NCBI RefSeq assembly: GCF_007035645.1
Contig: NZ_AP019633.1
Location: 1 to 64,000, forward strand
Length of the DNA stretch: 64,000 nt
Reading direction: 5' to 3'
DNA from: Enterobacter asburiae
GTDB taxonomy: Bacteria > Pseudomonadota > Gammaproteobacteria > Enterobacterales > Enterobacteriaceae
The translations under genes were made by a program, and so were the position numbers. Within the stretch, counting starts at the first letter, position 1. Each line of letters starts with the position of its first letter. The notes below the pieces were generated by a model that was not told the DNA's origin, made no database searches, and saw only the letters and a program-made list of their open reading frames with translations. This document shows positions 1-8,149 of the stretch, piece after piece.

Positions 1-54
1 TCAGATATCAGGGGGTCCAAAAGCAGGCGCGTTGCCTGTGAAGGATTATAACGC

Positions 55-108
55 ATGCACCATAGAAAACAACACCCGGCCGCCATAAGAACAGGCCGCC
101 GTGAATGA
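55..108 (+). CDS. Leader peptide upstream of repA (Tap-like, 17 aa)
   Basis: A 17-codon reading frame opens with ATG after a GAAGGA ribosome-binding site (40-45) and ends with TGA at 106-108, so it overlaps the GTG start of repA at 101. In IncFII plasmids a short leader peptide (Tap) overlaps repA, and its translation opens the repA start; the copy-number antisense RNA acts on this coupling. The overlap and placement match. The peptide sequence was not matched to a known Tap, and the antisense RNA gene would lie to the left of the window. Confidence 0.6.
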   Translation: MHHRKQHPAAIRTGRRE

Positions 109-1114
109 CAATCAGATTTCTGTTCACTGGTCAGATCTACCGAAAGATGAGCTAGCCCGTTTCTGGCAGAATGTCGATGCCGGCACTCAGGGTAATTTCC
201 TCATTGCACCGGTCAAAAAACTGACCCGCCGCAAACGCGGTGAGCATTCCACAAAAGCCAAATGTGAGAACCCGGCCTGGTATCGCCCGGAGCATTATAA
301 AAAGCTCTCCGGACAGCTCGGACATGCCTACAATCGCCTGGTGAAAAAAGACAAAGAAACCGGGCAGGTCAGCCTGCGCATGCATGTTTCTCGTCACCCT
401 CTCTATGTCGCCGGCCGCCGTAAGGCGGGACGTAAATATGGCTTCCGTCCGGAACGTCAGCGCCTGCTCGATGCGCTCTGGCCAGTGCTCATCAGCTTCT
501 GTGATGCCGGCAAGCATACCGTCGGCATGTGTATCTCCCGTCTTGCAAAAGAACTCAGTGCAAAGGACGCAAAAGGCAATGTCATTCCTGAAACGGAGGT
601 GACAGTGTCACGCCTTTCACGGCTTATTGAGGAACAGGTACGGTTTGGCGTTCTGGGTCTCGCGGAGGAACGCGCCTGGGATCGTGAATCCCGCACCTGG
701 CTGCCAACGTATGTCTATATCACCCCTGTGGGATTCCAGATGCTGGGCGTCGATATGGACAAGCTGTTTAAAGAACAGGAGAAGAAGCTCCGTCAGAGCG
801 CCGAGCGTGAGCAGCTGATCCGGGAAGGGGTGATGAGCGAACATGATGATGTTCAGGCCCACTCTGCGCGGAAATGCTGGTCTGGCCGTAAGCGTCAGGA
901 GGCACTCGTTTACCGCCGCAAAAAAGGCGCGGAGCGTAAACGTGCCAACAACCTGATTAAGCTGCCGGCAGATGAACGACTTCATGCAATGTCTGAATGG
1001 ATTTATCGCACCATGCCGCCTGATGAAGCGTACTGGTGCACATCTGAGCGCCTGAAGGCGCTGGCCATCCAGCATCTTTACCAGCTGGATCTGGCGCTTT
1101 CTCCACCGGACTAG
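101..1114 (+). CDS. repA: IncFII-type replication initiator RepA
   Basis: The product is 337 residues long, basic, and resembles the IncFII RepA1 family, which binds the downstream oriR and starts leading-strand replication, acting mainly in cis. The start is GTG at 101, overlapping the end of a 17-codon leader frame, which is the expected translational coupling. Conserved-looking stretches include GRKYGFRPERQRLLDALWPV near residue 112 and a winged-helix-like region with LSRLIEEQVRFGVLGLAEE near residue 175. The C-terminal third is rich in Arg and Lys. It is full length for the family. The exact FII subtype cannot be told without alignment. Confidence 0.9.
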   Translation: MNDNQISVHWSDLPKDELARFWQNVDAGTQGNFLIAPVKKLTRRKRGEHSTKAKCENPAWYRPEHYKKLSGQLGHAYNRLVKKDKETGQVSLRMHVSRHPLYVAGRRKAGRKYGFRPERQRLLDALWPVLISFCDAGKHTVGMCISRLAKELSAKDAKGNVIPETEVTVSRLSRLIEEQVRFGVLGLAEERAWDRESRTWLPTYVYITPVGFQMLGVDMDKLFKEQEKKLRQSAEREQLIREGVMSEHDDVQAHSARKCWSGRKRQEALVYRRKKGAERKRANNLIKLPADERLHAMSEWIYRTMPPDEAYWCTSERLKALAIQHLYQLDLALSPPD

Positions 1115-1147
1115 TCACAGACGACACAACAGTCTTCTTGTTTACAG

Positions 1148-1166
1148 GCCCCTCACCGGGGCTTTT
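1148..1166 (+). terminator. Possible repA terminator hairpin
   Basis: GCCCC (1148-1152) pairs with GGGGC (1158-1162) and is followed by four T residues, 34 bp after the repA stop codon. In IncFII plasmids transcription ends in this downstream (CIS) region, partly through Rho. The stem is short, so it may be only a partial terminator. Confidence 0.45.
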
Positions 1167-1983
1167 CGTGCTTGTTTTTTTCGGCCATTCTGCTCATTTT
1201 TCATCCTTCACTCCTTTCTTCTTCCGGTCACCATGACGCTCTGCCGGTCGTTATGGCCCGCAATGGCCACAGTCTCTTTTTTTTACACAGAAATCCGCAA
1301 ACGAATAAGTGAAGTAACCCGGAAATGAATAAAAGACATTCCGCAAAACAGTCTTACTTCACCTTTTTTATCTCTCTGTTCATTACATTCCAGAGTAGAT
1401 CTTTGTCTTCGGCCACTCTGTGGATAACGTAAAATGCCTTCGCATGCAGCGGCCTCACGGCCGCGCGCTCAGAAGGAAATCAAAAGTACCTCCCGTCGCA
1501 AGCGCCGGGCCCCGTTCTCGCCAGAACCAGGCGCCGCATACATACCTGACCCCTGCTAAACCGACGCCGCCCCGGCCCGAAGGGCCGGAACACCCTCGCT
1601 TTAAGAGGGATGTTGTAACTAGTATCAAGAGTAGCTGTAGTTAAGTCGCGGTAATCCCTTCATACACGCTCGTAAGCGCCTAACGGCGCTAACGCGGAGA
1701 TACAGCCCGTCAGCGGCCAGAGGCCTTGACGGACTCACTCCGACCGCGCACATTAGCAATCGGAAAGCTTTTAGCGGGTATAGCTTTGCAGGGAAAGGGA
1801 TGGGATTGGCAGAACCTATCAATCCGTAACGGCTGATGCCGGTTACGACGCCCCTCACCAGAATCACCCAGTTCAGCTCTGGCTGGCGTCTCCATGCCGC
1901 TTCGCGGCATACATTTACCCTTTAAAGCAGGGTTGCCTAAATCCGGGAGCGCGATAAGCTTTAACGGGTGATTTTCAATCAGG
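1167..1983 (+). other. IncFII CIS/oriR region downstream of repA
   Basis: This 800-bp stretch has no convincing gene. A perfect DnaA box in reverse orientation (TGTGGATAA, 1419-1427) lies about 305 bp after repA, where IncFII plasmids place oriR. A GC-rich hairpin (1572-1588, CCGGCCC and GGGCCGG arms) follows. A 74-codon GTG frame (1420-1644) sits where some IncFII plasmids carry repA4, but its composition is poor and I do not call it. The rest up to 1983 holds nothing I recognise. Confidence 0.55.
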
Positions 1984-1992
1984 ATGAGAAAA

Positions 1993-2799
1993 ATGGATAT
2001 AATTCTTCCGGGAAACAAAAGCCAGGCACGAGTCTGGGCAGAAACCATGATTAATCTGGAGGCCCGCAAACTCGTCAATACCGCTAATATTGTTGGCGCC
2101 CGACATCTGGGGGATGGATTGACGCGTCTCAAATTCATCGATGAAATTAAATCTGTCATTAATGGCGAATTTGAGCGTGCCCGGCGGGCAAAGTCTGACG
2201 AAGAGTGCATGACCTGCCTGCGTAACCTGCAGGCCGAAAACACCAGTCTGCTTGAGCAGAGCCGTCAGCTCCAGACCGGTTATGCGAAGCTATATGCCCA
2301 GATCAAATACGTCAGGGATGAAGACCGGATGGTCGGTTATGTCATCTCAGGAATTAAAGTGGTGCTGGCAGGTATGCAGGGCGTATTTGGCTTCGTGCTG
2401 ACTTCCTCAATGACCCCCGTTGGCGTTCTTGCCGGGGCTATTCTGATTGTCGACTCGGCCAACACGATAACCCGTGAAGTTGGTCGTCAGTTCCTGAATG
2501 AACCTGACACGCAGGGTATGTTTGGTGATGGTGCCATGAACATCGCTAAATTCATGGGATTTGAACCGTCAAAAGGGTTGGGGATATACAACGGGATCGC
2601 GCTTGCAGGCAATATCTACAGTGTCTATGGATTAATGGCCAGACCTGGAACATGGCGTCTGTTTAACTATATCAGCACCGATTTTTACCGGAAAATCGAC
2701 ACCATGTCCCGGGGCAAACTGACAATGAAAATTGTGGGATGGGGGGTAAAGGCTAAGGTTGTTTTCGATCTGATCACTTCTGATGACGCTGGGAAATGA
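1993..2799 (+). CDS. DUF4225-like membrane protein
   Basis: A 268-residue protein. The N-terminal half is helical and charged. Hydrophobic segments follow around residues 115-155 (GIKVVLAGMQGVFGFVL and GVLAGAILIVDSANTI) and near 200. The pattern of Gly-rich membrane stretches and a late RLFNYISTDFYRK motif resembles DUF4225 proteins, a family without a settled function that includes putative toxins. ATG 1993 is chosen over ATG 1984 because AGGA at 1981-1984 is well spaced from it. Its 3' end overlaps the convergent gene by 26 bp. Function unknown. Confidence 0.55.
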   Translation: MDIILPGNKSQARVWAETMINLEARKLVNTANIVGARHLGDGLTRLKFIDEIKSVINGEFERARRAKSDEECMTCLRNLQAENTSLLEQSRQLQTGYAKLYAQIKYVRDEDRMVGYVISGIKVVLAGMQGVFGFVLTSSMTPVGVLAGAILIVDSANTITREVGRQFLNEPDTQGMFGDGAMNIAKFMGFEPSKGLGIYNGIALAGNIYSVYGLMARPGTWRLFNYISTDFYRKIDTMSRGKLTMKIVGWGVKAKVVFDLITSDDAGK

Positions 2800-3100
2800 G
2801 ATTCCGGCGGTAATGCCATGATTTATAGGCAAGCTTCAAAGGCATGGTAATCGTAAACAGAGTGCCAAGAACAAGAATAGCCACGCCAAAGGAAATGGCA
2901 TGCATCCTCGAGCCAGCCAAAAGTGTGGCCACAAAAATCAGTAACATGACTGACAGCACCCATATCAGGGCCTTAAAACGGTTTGCCAGATCGCTCAGCA
3001 GGGTATCCATCTCCGTACCCGTTTTAGCTGAACTGGCCCGCAGCCGGACAATGTCCTCTTCACTGAAGCCGTGGTTCGTCAGATCACTTTCATGGTTCAT
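2774..3100 (-). CDS. Small two-helix membrane protein
   Basis: The product has 108 residues: an acidic N-terminus (about 40 residues), two transmembrane helices (near 43-62, WVLSVMLLIFVATLLAG, and 69-88, ISFGVAILVLGTLFTITM) and a basic tail. It starts behind a GGAGAG ribosome-binding site and runs tail-to-tail into the DUF4225-like gene, overlapping it by 26 bp. I do not recognise the family. The pairing of a membrane-active candidate with a small membrane protein could be toxin/immunity, but that is only inference. Confidence 0.6.
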   Translation of the reverse strand: MNHESDLTNHGFSEEDIVRLRASSAKTGTEMDTLLSDLANRFKALIWVLSVMLLIFVATLLAGSRMHAISFGVAILVLGTLFTITMPLKLAYKSWHYRRNLISQRHQK

Positions 3101-3231
3101 GCTTCTCTCCTTTTCCCTGCGGGAAGTTTAACATGCCCTGCGCTAATAACCAGTTAAGCCCGACCGATAACCTCTCAGGTGGTTACGGGCTATCAGCTCT
3201 TTCTCACTGATAGCCATCACGTCATCCTAAG

Positions 3232-4002
3232 TCAGCCAAAAGCAGACTGTACCAGACCAATAATCCCCAGGTGGCCGGCGTAACCATAATAAAAGAAATT
3301 ACGCGGCATGAAACGCTTGCGGCCCTCCGGACAGATTTTCCTGCAGAAGGAAACCACTGCCAGGGGGAATGCCAGAGTAGGCAGCGTGGCCAGTAATAAT
3401 GTTTCTGCGGGCATATCCAGGAGATGCGATAACCCGTTTAAACAAATCATTGACAGCACGGCAGTGATGGCCGCCAGACGCTGCACTTCGGGTTTTTCGT
3501 TGCCAGAAACGGTTGCCATACTGATGGCCAGCGTTATTCCTGCCAGCCCGTAGCTTGCCGGCTGCAGTGGCCAAATCATGAGGGCCAGGAGCAGATATCC
3601 CACAAACATTCCTTTCAGGCCGTGCTGGTACTGCAGGGCAATCAGCTGCGTGACGCCGGCAAACACGAACAGAATGTTCAGGGCCCACCAGGGCTGGTGA
3701 TGCCAGAAGGCCAGGCTGAACACCGGCTGCGTGATGACTGCCCAGATCCACAGACGATTGGCTCTCTTCTGAAGTCGTTCCGGGGTGCGCTGTACGTTCA
3801 TCGCCCATATAAGCGTGAACAGGGGGAAGGCCATCCGGCCAAGCGCATACATCACCGGCAAGGCTGGCGACAGAAACACCGTATTGATGTGGTCGATAAT
3901 CATGGCCAGAAGTGCGAGAAGTTTGACCATATCGAGAGCTGCGGGACTGAGCTGGCTGGCGTCCCGGATACTGGGAAGAACGTCGGGTACTGAATGATTC
4001 AT
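3232..4002 (-). CDS. traX: TraX family, pilin acetylase
   Basis: A polytopic membrane protein of 256 residues, close to the length of F TraX (248). TraX N-acetylates the F pilin. The segment LDMVKLLALLAMIIDHINTV (about 23-42), the HHQPWW region and the YYGYAGHLGIIGL C-terminal stretch fit TraX and related acyltransferases. The ribosome-binding site AAGGGGAA precedes the ATG. In F, traX follows traI in the tra operon. Here it points the opposite way to the tra genes at 40-64 kb and has no traI beside it, so it is an orphan or second copy. Confidence 0.85.
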   Translation of the reverse strand: MNHSVPDVLPSIRDASQLSPAALDMVKLLALLAMIIDHINTVFLSPALPVMYALGRMAFPLFTLIWAMNVQRTPERLQKRANRLWIWAVITQPVFSLAFWHHQPWWALNILFVFAGVTQLIALQYQHGLKGMFVGYLLLALMIWPLQPASYGLAGITLAISMATVSGNEKPEVQRLAAITAVLSMICLNGLSHLLDMPAETLLLATLPTLAFPLAVVSFCRKICPEGRKRFMPRNFFYYGYAGHLGIIGLVQSAFG

Positions 4003-4351
4003 GCTGTAGATTCCCCTTGCGACACGCGGTTAACAGCCAGCCCTGAACATAATGCCAGAATGCCCTGCCGGTTTGCGTTGTGACCCTGATCTTTAGTTTC
4101 TCCAGAATTTTGCGCACTGCAAATTCTGATTTATCACGCAGCACGCGCATTGCGCCTGCCACATCCTTATTCTGAATACAAATACTTAAATTATGAAAAT
4201 CGTTCACACCGCCCCCTTTCTTACTCTCTTATTATCGGCCGAGTGAATATTATATTTAGTGCAGTAGGATAATTCCTAATAAAAATTTTATATTACCACC
4301 CCCCAACTTTAGTCATATTATTGACCATACTTAATGGTTGACAATGGTTTA

Positions 4352-4849
4352 TTAATTATTTGCATTGCTTGCTGATGCCTTTGCCCTGACCAGAGCGAAA
4401 TCTTCACGAATAGATTTCGCGGCAGGCTTCCACCCTTTAGCCCATTCATCGTTCATACGGCCTTCACTGACAATTTTCAGGGTGATGGCATAAGGGGTGC
4501 GCTGCAGTTTCTGCGACAGCCAGAGTATATGATCATCGATTCTGTCATACGGAATATCAGCAATAATCGAATGAATAAGGTCCAGGTCCTCCGGTGCCCA
4601 CGGTTTTCCTGAACGCGGAAACACTTCATCCGGAAGGCGTGGTTTTTTTTCCTTTTCTTCTTTTACCTGTTTCTTAGCTTCTTTTTCCGCAGTGATGAGG
4701 CGTTGCCGTTCCGTTAAGCCTCCCAGGGTTGCAACCGTCCTGACCATATTTTCGCGCTGCTCACGCGTAATATTTACTTCACTGCATATAATGGCATTTA
4801 ACGTATCGATAAGAATTTCCAGTTTGCTTTCGGTTAATTTGAAAGTCAT
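4352..4849 (-). CDS. Hypothetical protein with Myb/SANT-like helix-turn-helix
   Basis: A 165-residue protein with a highly charged middle (KEAKKQVKEEKEKK, about 55-68). The segment SGKPWAPEDLDLIHSII (about 80-96) is followed by LSQKLQRTPYAITLKI (about 110-125). The spacing of Trp, acidic patch and LxRTPxAI resembles SANT/Myb-like DNA-binding domains in bacterial regulators. It is the last gene of a minus-strand run and begins 12 bp after the nuclease gene. It could be a regulator; its target is unknown. Confidence 0.6.
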   Translation of the reverse strand: MTFKLTESKLEILIDTLNAIICSEVNITREQRENMVRTVATLGGLTERQRLITAEKEAKKQVKEEKEKKPRLPDEVFPRSGKPWAPEDLDLIHSIIADIPYDRIDDHILWLSQKLQRTPYAITLKIVSEGRMNDEWAKGWKPAAKSIREDFALVRAKASASNANN

Positions 4850-4861
4850 ACAATAATCACC

Positions 4862-5356
4862 TTAATTTTTATTCGTTTTTTGCTCATCCTGATGCAGACT
4901 ACGCCAGCGCCACGGCTCTGTCTGACCCGGTTCTGACCAGAGTCCGACTGACTGACGGCGGGCTTCGGCCTCCAGAACAGCGTAGTCTGGCCGGACGGGA
5001 TTTCCGTGGTACCGGTATGCCCAGGCCAGGCCTTTGCGTACCTGTTCGGCATTTACATCCGTCATACCAAGCCATATGGTACCCAGCAGGCGTCCATAGC
5101 GATCCGCTTCACTTCCCGTGACGGTTACGGGCCGCTGAGCCACCATCGATGAGAGTTCCTGACGTGAACGCTGGCCAAAGGGCTGGCTCTTTTCCGGCGC
5201 ATCGATGCCAGCCAGGCGAACGCGCGTCAGTCGGTTTCCTGGATCAAGTATCTCAACGGTATCCCCGTCCAGCACGCGCACAATCCGGCCGCTGATATCT
5301 GCACTGGCCGAAAACGCCACAACGAACAGGACCAGTGAGCAGAACTTCCGTTTCAT
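4862..5356 (-). CDS. Secreted thermonuclease-like nuclease (SNase family)
   Basis: The 164-residue product begins with a Sec signal peptide (about 1-19, ending SASA). A staphylococcal-nuclease domain follows: LDGDTVEI (29-36) with the calcium-binding Asp, RVRLAGIDAPE (45-55) with the catalytic Arg47 and Glu55 equivalents, and DRYGR (85-89) with the second catalytic Arg89. All key residues are present, so an active periplasmic or secreted nuclease is likely. IncF plasmids often carry such genes near stability loci. It sits between the Myb-like gene and a HigA-like gene in the same direction. Confidence 0.85.
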   Translation of the reverse strand: MKRKFCSLVLFVVAFSASADISGRIVRVLDGDTVEILDPGNRLTRVRLAGIDAPEKSQPFGQRSRQELSSMVAQRPVTVTGSEADRYGRLLGTIWLGMTDVNAEQVRKGLAWAYRYHGNPVRPDYAVLEAEARRQSVGLWSEPGQTEPWRWRSLHQDEQKTNKN

Positions 5357-5415
5357 TATTTATTATCCCCGGTTGCATACCCTGCGGGTATTAAGCTCGT
5401 AAATTTCAACTCGGC

Positions 5416-5775
5416 TTATCCTCCTACGAGGCTTTTTAAAGGAATGCCAAACATTGAATGTAATTTCCTGATCATGGGCAGCGTAAGATTACGTTTGCGG
5501 TTAAGCACTTCATAGACCCGGTTAGATTTTCCAATTGCCGGCTCAAGATCTTTTACTGTCAGCCCCTGCTGTTCCATCCTGAATTTAATAGCTTCAATCG
5601 GGTCTGGGGCTTCGACAGGAAAGTGTTTGTTTTCGTATTCATTAATCAGCACACACATGATTTCGAAAAAGTCTCCCTCCGGGGTATCGGCAGGAGGTTC
5701 GTTATCAAACATAGGTTCTACAGCGCGCAACGCGGCTTCATAGTCCTGTTCAGTTTTAATTGGTTTAATCTGCAT
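5416..5775 (-). CDS. HigA-like antitoxin/transcription regulator
   Basis: A 119-residue protein. The C-terminal half carries a Cro/C1-type helix-turn-helix (FRMEQQGLTVKDLEPAIGKS, then RVYEVLNRKRNLTLPMIRKL), and the N-terminal half resembles HigA (YgjM) antitoxins, with an acidic EGDFFEIMCVLINEYE stretch. HigA normally follows a HigB mRNase gene. The gene upstream here encodes a small membrane protein instead, so this may be an orphan antitoxin or a stand-alone regulator. Confidence 0.75.
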   Translation of the reverse strand: MQIKPIKTEQDYEAALRAVEPMFDNEPPADTPEGDFFEIMCVLINEYENKHFPVEAPDPIEAIKFRMEQQGLTVKDLEPAIGKSNRVYEVLNRKRNLTLPMIRKLHSMFGIPLKSLVGG

Positions 5776-5806
5776 AGGGTTTACTCCAGGCTGACAGTTT
5801 CAGGAT

Positions 5807-6046
5807 CTATCTTGTCATCTTCTTTATGCGTACCAATAATTTTCGAGACGGTTTACGAAGCTTCTGAAGGAGCAAACTTTCCTTGTCATTCAGCTCCTCT
5901 CCATTCTTCAGCTTTTTAAATATTATCTTGTATCTCTTCTCTCTTCTCCATGTATGAATACTGATCAGCACTGCGGTTGATGCAATTATCATGGCAATAA
6001 TTGATACATAAATAGATATATTTTCTGGCAATTTTTTATTCCTCAT
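5807..6046 (-). CDS. Small single-span membrane protein
   Basis: The ATG at 6046 gives 79 residues: a transmembrane helix near 12-29 (IYVSIIAMIIASTAVLIS) and a very basic cytoplasmic tail (WRREKRYKIIFKKLKNG onward). The start overlaps the last 11 bp of the upstream winged-helix gene, so translation is probably coupled. The DNA is much more AT-rich than the GC-rich gene before it, which suggests a separate origin. No family recognised. Confidence 0.55.
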   Translation of the reverse strand: MRNKKLPENISIYVSIIAMIIASTAVLISIHTWRREKRYKIIFKKLKNGEELNDKESLLLQKLRKPSRKLLVRIKKMTR

Positions 6047-7322
6047 GCAGGTGAGGGAATGAAGACGTACCGGCCACTGCTCCGGCGTCGTTCCACACAA
6101 TCACCCTGACCAGATGTTCCACCACCTCCGGCCCCGTGTAGGCGGCCAGGATCGACAGCACCCGGGCGCCCGCGTCACGGGACAGCGGACTCCGGAACCC
6201 GAATCCGTCCGTCATCAGGAGCCACTGCAGACGTTCCGTCCAGCGTTCGCCGGGTTTGCGGACCGGTGAAAACACAATCTCCGTCAGCTGCTCACGGTTG
6301 CAGTACAGCTGGCGCTGCTCCAGTTCGTCCAGCAGGCTGTTCAGTTCGCGCCGGTCAGCGTCTTCCTGGTTCATCAGCGGCCAGCGGATAAGCCGGATGA
6401 GCCGGGAAGCCTGGTCCGGCGTAAACCCGAATCTGTCCAGCACCGCAGTCAGCTGCGGGCCGGTCTCCTCTTCATGGCGATCCGAGCGCAGGGCGCCAGG
6501 CGTCCCCTCCACGGCTTCAGCCAGCGCAAGGAAACGTTCCTGTAACGGTTGTTCCTTATTATGCGTGCCGGGTTTCACAGTTTTAAGCTGTTTCGGGTTT
6601 GTGGCGGAGAGTCCTGCCACATCGTACTGTTGCAGTGTCCGGAGTAACTGCTGGTACCAGGATACCGCTGTGGATGAGGCCTGTCCGCCGGGAAACTCTG
6701 CGTGCTTCAGGTCAGGTGTACCCTGTTCAGGCGCGGTGCTTTCGTTGATCTGCATACGGACATCAATGCCGGCATCGTGACAGGCCTGTAACCACTCCGC
6801 CACGTGCAGGGGGTCACCTTCCAGGCGTGTCACCTGCCCGGCCGCGTTCCACAGCTGCAGGCAGGTGGTGCCGTCGAGACGGATAACGTAGTCGCCCCGG
6901 CTTGCCATGTGCCAGCGACCGTCCAGCGCCACCGGCCGGTCGTCACCGAACCTGTCAGACTCGTATACCGGCTTCATCCGGACCAGGGGAAGAACCCGGA
7001 CAGCCGTCGCGCGCTGCTCTGCCTGGACGCGCGCCTGTTCGTCAGCGAGAAGCGGGGCGGCCAGCGCCCGGCCGGCGTCCGTCAGCTCAACAGCCAGCTG
7101 CAGGTTCGGCGCACGCAGGGTTCGCAGCCAGCCCGCAGCTTCCATGCGCCGGCAGGAGGCACGCAGGTTTGTCCCGTACACCGGGGCGTCCCCGCCCTGC
7201 TCCAGCACCCGCTCGATATCCCGCGTGGCCACCGGCCCCGGACGTTTCGCATCGAGAGCGGCCAGCACAATCAGCACCCGCCGCTGCAGTGGCGACGGAC
7301 GTCGGGATTTTTCCCGCATCAT
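6036..7322 (-). CDS. Winged-helix hypothetical protein
   Basis: A 428-residue protein. Residues about 8-90 look like a winged-helix domain (SPLQRRVLIVLAALDAK, then LRASCRRMEAAGWLRTL and a wing-like LQLAVELTDAGRAL). A middle domain (about 130-190) carries ITRLEGDPLHVAEWLQACHD-like sequence, and the C-terminus is helical. The DNA is clearly GC-rich compared with its neighbours. It overlaps the 82-codon gene upstream by 4 bp (ATGA), and both lie behind the palindrome array at 7607-7723. It is a good candidate for the protein that binds those palindromes. Family not recognised. Confidence 0.6.
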   Translation of the reverse strand: MMREKSRRPSPLQRRVLIVLAALDAKRPGPVATRDIERVLEQGGDAPVYGTNLRASCRRMEAAGWLRTLRAPNLQLAVELTDAGRALAAPLLADEQARVQAEQRATAVRVLPLVRMKPVYESDRFGDDRPVALDGRWHMASRGDYVIRLDGTTCLQLWNAAGQVTRLEGDPLHVAEWLQACHDAGIDVRMQINESTAPEQGTPDLKHAEFPGGQASSTAVSWYQQLLRTLQQYDVAGLSATNPKQLKTVKPGTHNKEQPLQERFLALAEAVEGTPGALRSDRHEEETGPQLTAVLDRFGFTPDQASRLIRLIRWPLMNQEDADRRELNSLLDELEQRQLYCNREQLTEIVFSPVRKPGERWTERLQWLLMTDGFGFRSPLSRDAGARVLSILAAYTGPEVVEHLVRVIVWNDAGAVAGTSSFPHLHEE

Positions 7323-7567
7323 TGTCCCTCATTCCTCTGAGAAATGAGCGTTTTTAGCCGTTTATAGTCTGCTTCGACCCGTGTTGTGGACAGGCCAGTG
7401 TGTCCACGCAGCGCCAGGAGATACCAGAAACGGAGGATGTCATGAGCCTTGTTCACTTCCCAGACATAATGGGTTCCATCCCTGCGAAAATCGCATTGCT
7501 TTATTTCCTCTTCTGCCATCTGCGTCATCTGCTCATAGCTGAGTGAAAACGTCATTTTCTGATCCAT
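7319..7567 (-). CDS. Hypothetical 82-residue protein
   Basis: The first gene of the minus-strand run. The product has 82 residues, begins MDQKMTFSLSYEQM and is mixed helical and charged without a membrane segment. Its stop overlaps the start of the winged-helix gene (ATGA), so the two are translationally coupled. I do not recognise it. The promoter should lie within the palindromic region just upstream (7568-7735). Confidence 0.55.
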   Translation of the reverse strand: MDQKMTFSLSYEQMTQMAEEEIKQCDFRRDGTHYVWEVNKAHDILRFWYLLALRGHTGLSTTRVEADYKRLKTLISQRNEGQ

Positions 7568-7606
7568 CCTGCACGCTCCGTCTGATAATGTCCGGCAAGG
7601 TTAAAA

Positions 7607-7722
7607 ATCATACTTCATATGATTAATGTATTAAATTGCATACATCATATCAGATATGATTTCGTGATTAATGATAAATATCATATGTAGTATGATTTTA
7701 TGCTCATGGTTTAATTATCATA
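7607..7722. promoter_or_regulatory. Phased array of 17-bp palindromic operators
   Basis: Three copies of ATCATA-N5-TATGAT lie at 7607-7623, 7644-7660 and 7680-7696. A lone half-site ATCATA follows at 7717-7722. The start-to-start spacing is 37, 36 and 37 bp, about 3.5 helical turns. The array lies upstream of the minus-strand operon starting at 7567 and of the plus-strand gene at 8150. It is most simply an operator array for a dimeric regulator, perhaps the winged-helix protein. Confidence 0.75.
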
Positions 7723-7798
7723 TCCTTTGACGGATTCCCGCCGTGCAGATCCGAAAATTGTCTGTTCCGGATCTTCTCTCCGGCCCCCGGCGCGCTGC

Positions 7799-7864
7799 GG
7801 GGAAAAAACACAAGATGTGCCACCCAATCAGCTGCGGTCTATTCTATATGTTGTGTTTTCCCCC
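7799..7864. repeat. Long inverted repeat upstream of the DUF3223 gene
   Basis: GGGGAAAAAACACAA (from 7799) is mirrored by TTGTGTTTTCCCC (7852-7864), with about 38 bp between the arms. It could form a hairpin in single-stranded DNA or RNA. The rest of 7723-8149 has no gene that I can support; it includes a further GC-rich inverted pair (8068-8098). Confidence 0.5.
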
Positions 7865-8149
7865 TGCCCCGTGACCGGGTGCGCAGCAGCAGATATTGCC
7901 GCTTTGCTTCTTCCGTGTGCGTGGTACACTTCCGGAAAGTTGTGATACGCCATAAAACCGGATCTGCCGGAAACGGCTCTCCGGTAATTTAACGGCGTGG
8001 TTATATGTCTGCTTATTATCAGCCTGAAAATGATGACGGCAGGGAAAAATCATCCGGGTGACAGACTCAGGGTTGTGCGCAGTGGGTTGTGCTGCGCGTC
8101 ATAATTACTCTGAGTGACTATTTGCCAGCAAACCAGAAAGGAGATCAGG

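Noticed and set aside
1420..1644. 74-codon frame downstream of repA as a possible repA4
   Set aside because: The sequence is low in complexity, and I could not match it to RepA4 from memory. It overlaps the presumed origin.
1625..2243. Minus-strand frames opposite the DUF4225-like gene
   Set aside because: They lie mostly antisense to a well-supported gene and have atypical composition.
3299..4207. 302-codon minus-strand frame covering traX
   Set aside because: Most of it is the other frame of traX, which has clear family support. Only the first 70 codons are unexplained, and they are mentioned in the findings.
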